Shown in pieces: positions 1-6,232 of a stretch of 6,232 nucleotides of DNA (position 1 is the first letter of the stretch; each line of letters starts with the position of its first letter). This DNA is from Clostridia bacterium. GTDB lineage: Bacteria > Bacillota_A > Clostridia > Oscillospirales > Acutalibacteraceae. The stretch spans positions 1 through 6,232 of the forward strand of contig JAFVTJ010000063.1 of NCBI GenBank assembly GCA_017503305.1, written 5' to 3'. The notes beneath the pieces are model-generated. The model searched no databases. It had not been told where the DNA came from and worked only from the letters and a program-made list of their open reading frames with translations. Both the position numbers and the translations under genes were made by a program.

Positions 1-1003
<1,003 letters not shown>

Positions 1004-1022
1004 TTAATAATATATAAATCTT

Positions 1023-1529
1023 TTAATTAGCAACTTTAACCATAGCGGCACGGATTACCGTATCCCCTATTTTATAGCCCTTTTGCAAAACGTCGGCAAT
1101 AACGTTTTCGCCAAGTGTTTCATCTTCTATGTGCATTACCGCTTCGTGCATTTCGGGGTTGAATGTGTCGCCCACCTGCGCTACTTCGGTAATACCTAAG
1201 TTTGCTGCAATTCCTTCAAATTGCTTTACTATCATTTCAATACCCTTAATATAGTCGGGTGTATCTTTTTCAACAAGTGACGCACGGTCTATATTATCAA
1301 GTATCGGCAAAAGCTGTTTAATTAAACCCGCCTTTGCAAATTCGGCTACGCTTGCCTTTTCGCGTTCGGTACGCTTTTTAAAGTTATCAAACTCAGCCGC
1401 GGTGTGTAAAAGCAAATCGTTCTTTTGCTCAAGTTCTGCCTTTAAAGCTTCGATTTCCAAATCCTTTTTATTCTTCTTTTTTTCGGGTTTTGCTTTTTCA
1501 GTTTCGGGTGCTTTGGTTTCTTCAGCCAC
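1023..1529 (-). CDS. grpE: Nucleotide exchange factor GrpE
   Basis: GrpE is the cytoplasmic dimeric partner of DnaK that releases ADP from its ATPase domain. The 168-residue length is normal for Gram-positive GrpE. Residues 1-22 are charged and Lys/Glu-rich, as in the usual disordered tail. Residues 23-60 form a heptad-like helix (dimerisation coiled coil) ending in EFDNFKKRTERE, a family signature. The C-terminal beta domain carries FNPEMHEAV at 123-131 and VLQKGYKIGDTVIRAAMVKV at 147-166, the conserved DnaK-contacting region. The start is GTG at 1527-1529, chosen because the protein begins in phase with the family and a GGAGGA ribosome site lies 8 bases upstream. The gap to the hrcA stop codon is only four bases, so translational coupling is likely. 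It is the middle gene of the hrcA-grpE-dnaK operon and ends with TAA. Confidence 0.97.
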   Translation of the reverse strand: MAEETKAPETEKAKPEKKKNKKDLEIEALKAELEQKNDLLLHTAAEFDNFKKRTEREKASVAEFAKAGLIKQLLPILDNIDRASLVEKDTPDYIKGIEMIVKQFEGIAANLGITEVAQVGDTFNPEMHEAVMHIEDETLGENVIADVLQKGYKIGDTVIRAAMVKVAN

Positions 1530-1533
1530 GAAA

Positions 1534-2568
1534 TCAATCCTCCATATCTTTTTGTGCTTTTGTTATAACTTCTGTAAGTTTATTTGCTGTGTATTCAATA
1601 GTAGGTATTATTTGCTCGTAAGAAAGGCGGTCAGGCCCAATTACTGCAATATATCCCTTATATTTATTATTACCAAACTTTGCCGCTATAAGCGTGTCGC
1701 CGTGAAGCTCGCTAAAGCCTGTATCCTTACCGAATACAACCCCGTCACCCAATCGCTCAAAGAGTGAAATTATCGGGTCGCGGCGGTCAATAAGCGTTAT
1801 TATACGCCGTGCCGATTCTTCGTTACCGCACACGTTATAAAGACGTGAAACACCGCTTAAATCGACCGACATACTTTCAATTTCGTTTGCCGTTTCAAAC
1901 AAAACGTTAAAAAGCGGCATCAATTCGAATGCATCAACACCCAAAGACGCAACCAGACTTTGCATATAACCAATGCTTAGTTCTTCCAAAGGCTTACCCT
2001 TGATTTTAGAGTTTGCAATTTGCTTAAAGCGCTCAAGCATTTGAGGTGTAATATTGTCACCCAAACGGAAAATACGGTTTCGGGTTCTCGAATCATTTGT
2101 AAGCAGTAAAAGCATCACTGTATTACGGCTAAGATTAAGTAACTCAATCTTTTTAATAACCGCCGTTTCGGGCGTTATTATACAAGCTATAACAGGCAAA
2201 CGTGTTAAATCCGAAAGGATTTCCCCCGCTTTAGCGGGTATTTTCTCGGGCATTTCGTTTATCAGGTCGAAACGACTATCAATAAACTCCTTATAGTCCG
2301 ATAAAATATCGCTTTTTTGCATAAGGTTGTTTACGTATAATTTAAGGCCGTCGCTTGTGGGGATTCTTCCCGCCGAGGTATGCGGCTGTGCCAAAAGCCC
2401 CATACTAACAAGCTCGCTCATTTCATTTCGAAGTGTCGCCGAGGACGGCGCATTTTCGATAAGACCTGTTAAAATCTTGGAGCCTATCGGCTCGCCCGTT
2501 TCGATATAAGCCTTTACAATAGCCTTTAAAACCGCCTGTTTTCGTGGAGTTAACTCGATTTTTGTCAC
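1534..2568 (-). CDS. hrcA: Heat-inducible transcription repressor HrcA
   Basis: HrcA is the dimeric repressor that binds CIRCE operators upstream of dnaK and groE operons and needs the GroEL chaperonin to stay active (known for the family). The 344-residue length is typical. Residues 5-75 form the winged-helix DNA-binding domain, with PIGSKIL at 27-33, SSATLRNEMSEL at 42-53 and the wing HTSAGRIPT at 63-71. The central GAF-like dimerisation region follows, and the C-terminal hallmark GYIAVIGPDRLSYEQIIP is at 305-322. The start is GTG at 2566-2568. The same frame meets a TAA four codons further upstream, inside CIRCE, and later Met codons would remove the DNA-binding domain. No good Shine-Dalgarno sequence precedes the GTG (AAAAGAAACGGG), which suggests low HrcA synthesis. 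It is the first gene of hrcA-grpE-dnaK, and CIRCE 12 bases upstream implies autoregulation. Confidence 0.97.
   Translation of the reverse strand: MTKIELTPRKQAVLKAIVKAYIETGEPIGSKILTGLIENAPSSATLRNEMSELVSMGLLAQPHTSAGRIPTSDGLKLYVNNLMQKSDILSDYKEFIDSRFDLINEMPEKIPAKAGEILSDLTRLPVIACIITPETAVIKKIELLNLSRNTVMLLLLTNDSRTRNRIFRLGDNITPQMLERFKQIANSKIKGKPLEELSIGYMQSLVASLGVDAFELMPLFNVLFETANEIESMSVDLSGVSRLYNVCGNEESARRIITLIDRRDPIISLFERLGDGVVFGKDTGFSELHGDTLIAAKFGNNKYKGYIAVIGPDRLSYEQIIPTIEYTANKLTEVITKAQKDMED
1538..1543 (-). promoter_or_regulatory. Ribosome binding site of grpE, inside the end of hrcA
   Basis: On the minus strand the sequence GGAGGA lies 8 bases before the grpE GTG. It overlaps the Met-Glu-Asp codons that end hrcA. 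This strong site supports the GTG start over later candidates, and its placement means ribosomes finishing hrcA pass over it, which suggests coupled translation (inference). Confidence 0.85.
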
Positions 2569-2580
2569 CCCGTTTCTTTT

Positions 2581-2607
2581 TTAGCACTCTCCACTTCCGA
2601 GTGCTAA
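2581..2607 (-). promoter_or_regulatory. CIRCE operator (HrcA binding site)
   Basis: The inverted repeat TTAGCACTC-N9-GAGTGCTAA matches the published CIRCE consensus at all 18 arm positions. It begins about where transcription from the adjacent promoter should start (near 2609) and ends 12 bases before the hrcA GTG, so it is both a DNA operator and a potential 9-bp hairpin at the very 5' end of the mRNA. This is the expected placement for class I heat-shock control by HrcA. Confidence 0.98.
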
Positions 2608-2615
2608 CAGTTACT

Positions 2616-2643
2616 ATTATATGCACATTTTTCCATTTGTCAA
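2616..2643 (-). promoter_or_regulatory. Sigma-A promoter of the hrcA-grpE-dnaK operon
   Basis: On the minus strand a perfect TTGACA (2643-2638) and a perfect TATAAT (2621-2616) are separated by 16 bases. The predicted start, about 7 bases on, is near 2609, immediately before CIRCE. HrcA bound to CIRCE would therefore block initiation. The spacer is one base shorter than the optimum of 17. Confidence 0.9.
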
Positions 2644-2661
2644 TAGTTTTTTGAAAATTTC

Positions 2662-2678
2662 TTTGACTTTCTCTGACT
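2662..2678 (-). promoter_or_regulatory. Putative CtsR operator upstream of hrcA
   Basis: The minus strand reads AGTCAGA-GAA-AGTCAAA. The CtsR consensus in Firmicutes is a direct repeat of RGTCAAA separated by NAN. The second heptad is perfect, the first has one mismatch (G for A at position 6), and the spacer fits NAN. The box lies 18 bases upstream of the -35 element, centred about 61 bases before the predicted start. That is further upstream than most CtsR sites, which overlap the promoter. Dual HrcA and CtsR control of the dnaK operon is known in Staphylococcus aureus. Whether this organism encodes CtsR cannot be seen here. Confidence 0.5.
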
Positions 2679-2705
2679 ATTAACAATTTGTACATATTTA
2701 TAAAC

Positions 2706-2735
2706 AAAACCCGAGCTATTTAAAACTCGGGTTTT
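2706..2735 (-). terminator. Rho-independent terminator of the DUF3267-mnmE-esterase operon
   Basis: A perfect 10-bp stem (AAAACCCGAG at 2706-2715 and CTCGGGTTTT at 2726-2735) encloses a 10-base AT-rich loop. Read on the minus strand, it starts 4 bases after the esterase stop codon and ends in TTTTGTTT. It separates this unit from the heat-shock promoter, which begins about 60 bases further on. The plus-strand copy also ends in five T, but no plus-strand gene enters from the left. Confidence 0.9.
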
Positions 2736-2739
2736 TAAG

Positions 2740-3348
2740 CTATAAAAGCTTTTCTATATATTCAGCATACCATTTAGCAATAATTTTCGCTGCCGGCGGG
2801 AAAGGATGCACGCCGTCAGGAGTAAATACATCAAGATCCTTACCTATATATTCACTAACCAACGGTCCGTCAAGCGGCATAAACACATCAGCATATTGGT
2901 TTGCTAATTTACGAATTATTTGTATTTTAGGGTCTAAATCCTCACGATAATAAAGCTTATCCTCTACCGGAAACAAAAAAGGCTCAATCATCATAATTTT
3001 AGCGTTGGTTTTAGTCTTTATTTCCTCTAAAATCGTGCGATAATTTTGTTCGAAAATTTCGTTATCAAGCCAATCTCTATTTTCAGCGTAATAAACCACG
3101 TCATTAATACCGGCGAGAATTGACACTATATCGGGATTTACATCAATAAAATCTTCTTAAAGTCTTTTTAGTAAATCCTCGGTTCGATTTCCGCTAATGC
3201 CCAAATTTACAAATTCAAAATCTATTTCGGGGTGTTTTTCTTTAATATAATCGGTTGCAAATTTAACGTAACCTATACCTAAGCTTTTAGGATCATTGCG
3301 GTCACGCTCCATATCAGTTATACTATCACCTTGAAACAAAATTTTCAT
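2740..3348 (-). pseudogene. SGNH/GDSL-family esterase, interrupted by one in-frame TAA
   Basis: SGNH hydrolases are serine esterases or lipases that remove acyl groups from lipids or carbohydrates. The substrate here is unknown. Read through, the frame gives 202 codons, a normal length, with one TAA at 3157-3159 (codon 64). Both sides are in the same frame, so this is a nonsense codon and not a frameshift. Before it lie block I FQGDSITD (nucleophile Ser9) and block II NLGISGN (48-54). After it lie block III AGINDV (79-84, oxyanion Asn82) and block V PDGVHP with Asp178 and His181. All catalytic residues therefore survive on paper, but the triad is split. AAGGAG at 3357-3362 serves the ATG 8 bases on. 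There is no signal peptide or membrane segment, so the intact enzyme would be cytoplasmic. The gene lies 20 bases after mnmE and ends at a terminator. Alternatives to a true pseudogene are a sequencing error or a strain polymorphism. Confidence 0.85.
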
Positions 3349-3368
3349 ATTAAATTCTCCTTATATAA

Positions 3369-4730
3369 CTATTTCCCCACACAGAACTTGCGGAAAATTT
3401 CATCCGCAACCTCATTGGTAACACGCTTACCCGTAAGCTCAAACAATGCCGCCAAAGCATCGTCAACACAAACACCCACAGCATCCATCGTTTGTCCGCA
3501 AGTCAAAGCACCGATTGCTTTGTTAACAGCATCAAGCGCCCTTTCAGCACAAGCGTGTTGGCGCTCACCAATAAGCACGGCGGTATCGGGGTTTAGATTT
3601 GCAGTACCCGAAATTTCGGCAATTTGTTCAGCTAATTCGCTGTAGCCTGTGTTATTTTTTGCCGAAACGGTAACAACACGCATGCCCTCAAAAGCCGACA
3701 TATCAATATTATTTTCAAGGTCGGTTTTATTAACAACCGCGATAGTATTTTTATTTCTTACGCTTTCAAGTAAAGCAATATCGTCGCTGTCGAGCGCTGT
3801 CGTGCAATCAAACACCGCAAGCACAAGCCCGGCATTATCAATACGCTCCTTTGCGCGCTCTACACCAATGCTTTCAACCGTGTCATCGGTTTCGTGAATA
3901 CCCGCCGTATCAGCAAGGCGAAGGGTAACGTCCCCCACCGTTACGGTATCTTCAATAACGTCACGGGTGGTTCCTGCAACGTCGGTTACAATCGACCGCT
4001 CGGCACCGCTTAGCATATTCATTAAAGTAGATTTGCCGACGTTTGGCTTGCCTACAATTACAGTATCAATACCCTCGCGCAAAATCCTGCCCGCATCGTA
4101 GGTAGAAAGCATATTTTCAACCTGTGCCTTGGCATTTTCAAGCATTTTTAGGAAGTTATCGTAATCAAGCCCTTCAATATCCTCGTCGGGATAGTCCGAA
4201 AAAGCCGCAATAGAAGCACCCGCCGATACTAAATCAGCTTCAATTTTATCAATCTTGCGACTAACACCGCCGATATGTGCCGCACGGGAAAGCCTAAGCT
4301 CCGCTTCGCTGTTGGCACTAATAAGACCCATAATACTTTCGGCTTTAGTTAAATCAAGCTTGCCATTTAAGAAGGCGCGTTTTGTAAATTCGCCGGGCTC
4401 TGCCATAAAGGCACCGTTTTGCAAAATAAGGCGCAAAACCGCCTTAAGCATAAGCCGTCCGCCGTGGATAGAAATTTCCACCACGTCTTCGCCCGTATAG
4501 CTTTTGGGCGCACGGAAAACAAGTGCCACGCCGTCGTCCAAAATCTTGTCATTTTCCTTAATTTCGCCATACGCCGCCGAATAACCTGATAATTCGCACA
4601 AAGCCTTACCCGAAAAGGCAAAAAACACCTTATCGGCAATTTTTATAGCCTTGTCGCCCGATATTCTTATAACCCCCAAAGAGCCTTCACCCAAGGGTGT
4701 CGCAATAGCCGCAATAGTGCGTTCACTCAT
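3369..4730 (-). CDS. mnmE: tRNA modification GTPase MnmE (TrmE)
   Basis: MnmE, with MnmG, installs the aminomethyl or carboxymethylaminomethyl group at C5 of the wobble uridine in certain tRNAs. It uses GTP hydrolysis and a folate one-carbon unit, in the cytoplasm. The 453-residue length matches the family (E. coli 454). Residues 1-120 form the folate-binding domain, beginning TIAAIATPLGEGSLGVIRIS, with the conserved GEDVVEISIHGG at 80-91. Helical domains flank the inserted G domain: G1 GKPNVGKST 227-235, switch TTRDV 254-258, G3 DTAG 274-277, G4 NKTD 334-337, G5 SAK 356-358. The protein ends in FCVGK, with the catalytic Cys at 450. The ATG at 4728-4730 has AAGGAA at 4739-4744, 8 bases upstream. 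It sits 28 bases after a DUF3267-type gene and 20 bases before an esterase gene, not beside mnmG. Nothing is missing, so a functional enzyme is expected. Confidence 0.98.
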   Translation of the reverse strand: MSERTIAAIATPLGEGSLGVIRISGDKAIKIADKVFFAFSGKALCELSGYSAAYGEIKENDKILDDGVALVFRAPKSYTGEDVVEISIHGGRLMLKAVLRLILQNGAFMAEPGEFTKRAFLNGKLDLTKAESIMGLISANSEAELRLSRAAHIGGVSRKIDKIEADLVSAGASIAAFSDYPDEDIEGLDYDNFLKMLENAKAQVENMLSTYDAGRILREGIDTVIVGKPNVGKSTLMNMLSGAERSIVTDVAGTTRDVIEDTVTVGDVTLRLADTAGIHETDDTVESIGVERAKERIDNAGLVLAVFDCTTALDSDDIALLESVRNKNTIAVVNKTDLENNIDMSAFEGMRVVTVSAKNNTGYSELAEQIAEISGTANLNPDTAVLIGERQHACAERALDAVNKAIGALTCGQTMDAVGVCVDDALAALFELTGKRVTNEVADEIFRKFCVGK

Positions 4731-4758
4731 CTTCCCACTTCCTTCACATATATCACAA

Positions 4759-5340
4759 TTATCCTTGTTTAGAATAAACAGTCATTCCTACTCCATCATC
4801 TTTTACAAGAATGTCATTTGGAAATTTAGAAAATTTCGCCGTTACGTACATATCGCCCGCCGCACCCGAAATATTGAAAATTTGAAGAAAATATGCAACC
4901 CAGAACCATTCACGCGAAACAAAAATATTAGCTACTGCAATAACAATACCCAAAACAACAATAGGTGCTAAAGCAATCATTATATAGGCGCTTTTGTCGT
5001 AACAATCATCACTGCCCGCAAAGGCATACAAGCCCGTGAAACCATATTTTACCTTTTTAGTACCGCAAACTTTCATTGCAATACCGTGTACAAGCTCGTG
5101 CAAAACTATATATGCAATCGTTAAAATTGCAATGGTTGCAAAACGAAGCGCATAAGCACCTAATCCCTTTTCCATATCAAAAAGGGTGGAAATTGGAATA
5201 TAAAAATGCATTGGTATCGCCATAGCAAGCATAATTACCACCGCAAAAACATTTAATAAAATTGCAATTTTCTTATCCTTTTGAAGATTAATTGAAAAAA
5301 TTTCTTTATATCCTTCCGGCAAAGTTTGTACAGCTTGCAT
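4759..5340 (-). CDS. DUF3267-type integral membrane zinc-metalloprotease-like protein
   Basis: This 193-residue protein resembles the DUF3267 group of putative zincin peptidases. No substrate is established for it. Hydrophobic stretches at about 25-45, 62-80, 118-138 and 143-158 suggest four membrane segments. The motif HELVH at 81-85, at the end of the second, is the zinc-binding HExxH with His81, Glu82 and His85, placed in or at the membrane as in site-2-protease-like enzymes. Asp163, in GAAGDMY, is a plausible third zinc ligand (inference). The ATG at 5338-5340 is the only sensible start: the frame is closed by TAA seven codons upstream, and the next Met is inside the first membrane segment. 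The ribosome site is poor (AAGAAG, 7 bases away). It is the first gene of a unit with mnmE and the esterase, transcribed from the promoter at 5382-5410. Membership is inferred from HExxH and topology only. Confidence 0.8.
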   Translation of the reverse strand: MQAVQTLPEGYKEIFSINLQKDKKIAILLNVFAVVIMLAMAIPMHFYIPISTLFDMEKGLGAYALRFATIAILTIAYIVLHELVHGIAMKVCGTKKVKYGFTGLYAFAGSDDCYDKSAYIMIALAPIVVLGIVIAVANIFVSREWFWVAYFLQIFNISGAAGDMYVTAKFSKFPNDILVKDDGVGMTVYSKQG

Positions 5341-5381
5341 TTTGGTTCTTCTTTCACTTTATATATTTTTATGTTAGATTA

Positions 5382-5410
5382 AGTATACCATTTTTAACAA
5401 TACTTTTCAA
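5382..5410 (-). promoter_or_regulatory. Extended -10 promoter of the DUF3267-mnmE-esterase operon
   Basis: On the minus strand TTGAAA (5410-5405) and TATACT (5387-5382) are 17 bases apart, and the bases TGG directly before the -10 form an extended -10 element. The predicted start is near 5375, giving a leader of about 35 bases. The -35 begins only 8 bases after the T-run of the 5S terminator. No other good promoter is seen before mnmE or the esterase, whose gaps are 28 and 20 bases. Confidence 0.8.
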
Positions 5411-5418
5411 GTTACAAT

Positions 5419-5451
5419 AAAAAAAGAGATGTAACAAAGTTACATCTCTTT
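5419..5451 (-). terminator. Rho-independent terminator of the 5S rRNA gene
   Basis: A perfect 13-bp stem (AAAGAGATGTAAC at 5423-5435 and GTTACATCTCTTT at 5439-5451) has a 3-base loop. On the minus strand it is followed by a run of T continuing to 5419, seven T in all from 5425. It begins 2 bases after the end of mature 5S rRNA, so it ends the 5S transcript. Confidence 0.95.
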
Positions 5452-5453
5452 GT

Positions 5454-5569
5454 GTTGGCGTCTACCTATTTTCCCGGGCAACCTCCCGCCAAGTATCTTC
5501 GGCGCAAGCGAGCTTAACTTCCGTGTTCGGTATGGGAACGGGTGGACCCTCGCCGCAATCAACACCAAC
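5454..5569 (-). rRNA. rrf: 5S ribosomal RNA, free-standing gene
   Basis: The 116-base minus-strand sequence has the hallmarks of bacterial 5S rRNA. The terminal helix I is formed by 5' GTTGGTG (5569-5563) with 3' CGCCAAC (5460-5454). The conserved loop segment ACCGAACACGGAAGTTAAGC occupies its middle, and GAAGATACTTGGCGGGAGG follows near the 3' end. The ends are set by the helix I pairing and may be off by one or two bases. 5S rRNA is part of the large ribosomal subunit. No 23S, 16S or tRNA gene lies upstream. Instead a promoter is found about 28 bases before the 5' end, and a terminator follows directly. It is therefore a separate one-gene transcription unit and not the tail of an rRNA operon within this window. 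Confidence 0.97.
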
Positions 5570-5575
5570 TGGTGT

Positions 5576-5590
5576 GTCGCTTCAGACGAC
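5576..5590 (-). other. Small hairpin in the 5S precursor leader
   Basis: The minus strand reads GTCGTCTGAAGCGAC, which can pair GTCGT with GCGAC (one G-U) around a CTGAA loop. It begins at the predicted transcription start and ends 6 bases before mature 5S rRNA, so the roughly 21-base leader would be mostly this hairpin. It may help 5' processing or protect the precursor end (inference). The stem is short enough to be chance. Confidence 0.4.
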
Positions 5591-5596
5591 TTTGCT

Positions 5597-5625
5597 ATAT
5601 TACCACACCTTTTTTAGTTTGTCAA
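5597..5625 (-). promoter_or_regulatory. Strong promoter of the 5S rRNA gene
   Basis: On the minus strand a perfect TTGACA (5625-5620) is 17 bases from TAATAT (5602-5597), with TGG making an extended -10. The upstream flank (about 5629-5660) consists of A- and T-tracts like an UP element, the arrangement typical of rRNA promoters. The predicted first base near 5590 is G, which in Firmicutes often goes with GTP-sensitive rRNA initiation (inference). Transcription would enter 5S after a leader of about 21 bases. Confidence 0.88.
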
Positions 5626-5637
5626 GCATTTTTTTAA

Positions 5638-6232
<595 letters not shown>

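Noticed and set aside
1402..1767. Plus-strand open frame of 121 codons
   Set aside because: It is antisense to the ends of grpE and hrcA, has low-complexity Phe/Ser-rich content from antisense Lys/Glu codons, and no promoter.
2423..2707. Minus-strand open frame of 94 codons crossing the hrcA promoter
   Set aside because: It reads through the promoter and CIRCE and then runs out of frame within hrcA. The predicted transcript starts after its Met, so it could not be made from that promoter.
2740..3126. A separate 128-residue protein starting with GTG at 3124-3126
   Set aside because: The GTG is a Val codon inside the block III strand of the SGNH fold, with no ribosome site before it, and the product would lack the catalytic serine. 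It is the second half of the interrupted esterase gene.
3157..3159. Recoding of the internal stop (selenocysteine, pyrrolysine or alternative code)
   Set aside because: The codon is TAA, which is neither the selenocysteine (TGA) nor the pyrrolysine (TAG) codon. TAA ends grpE normally, TGA ends hrcA and TAG ends mnmE, so all three stops are in ordinary use.
4367..4639. Minus-strand open frame of 90 codons
   Set aside because: It is an out-of-frame shadow of mnmE, whose own frame is fully conserved here.

Overview
The window looks like chromosomal housekeeping DNA from an anaerobic, low-G+C Gram-positive bacterium, most likely a member of the Clostridia. Four things point there. The heat-shock genes run hrcA-grpE-dnaK behind a perfect CIRCE operator. 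DnaK lacks the roughly 24-residue insertion typical of Gram-negative homologues. A pyruvate:ferredoxin oxidoreductase gene is present. Intergenic DNA is very AT-rich with consensus sigma-A promoters. The genus cannot be fixed from this sequence.

Layout, left to right. Bases 1-2568 hold the class I heat-shock operon on the minus strand: hrcA (2568-1534), grpE (1529-1023) and the first 330 codons of dnaK (991 to the left edge). Its control region at 2581-2678 contains, in the direction of transcription, a CtsR-like direct repeat, a consensus promoter and CIRCE. A rho-independent terminator (2706-2735) closes the next unit, which is also on the minus strand: a DUF3267-type membrane metalloprotease-like gene (5340-4759), mnmE (4730-3369) and an SGNH/GDSL esterase gene (3348-2740) broken by one in-frame TAA. 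That unit has its own extended -10 promoter at 5382-5410. Immediately upstream, also on the minus strand, is a free-standing 5S rRNA gene (5569-5454) with its own strong promoter (5597-5625) and a perfect-stem terminator (5419-5451). No 16S, 23S or tRNA gene accompanies it. From about 5626 an AT-rich divergent region leads to a plus-strand promoter (5710-5738) and the first 144 codons of a pyruvate:ferredoxin oxidoreductase gene (5800 to the right edge).

Functionally, HrcA represses its own operon through CIRCE, and GrpE is the nucleotide-exchange factor for DnaK, so that unit is a self-regulated chaperone system. A CtsR box would add a second stress repressor. MnmE modifies the wobble uridine of certain tRNAs. 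Its two neighbours have no obvious link to that reaction and probably only share the transcript. The oxidoreductase starts a separate unit of central anaerobic metabolism.

No clearly new system is visible. The points most worth a second look are the CtsR-like box next to CIRCE, the single nonsense codon in an otherwise intact esterase gene, the self-contained 5S gene, and a Rex-like palindrome upstream of the oxidoreductase. No stretch over 300 bases lacks a gene; the longest, 5570-5799, is filled by the two divergent promoters and AT-rich sequence.
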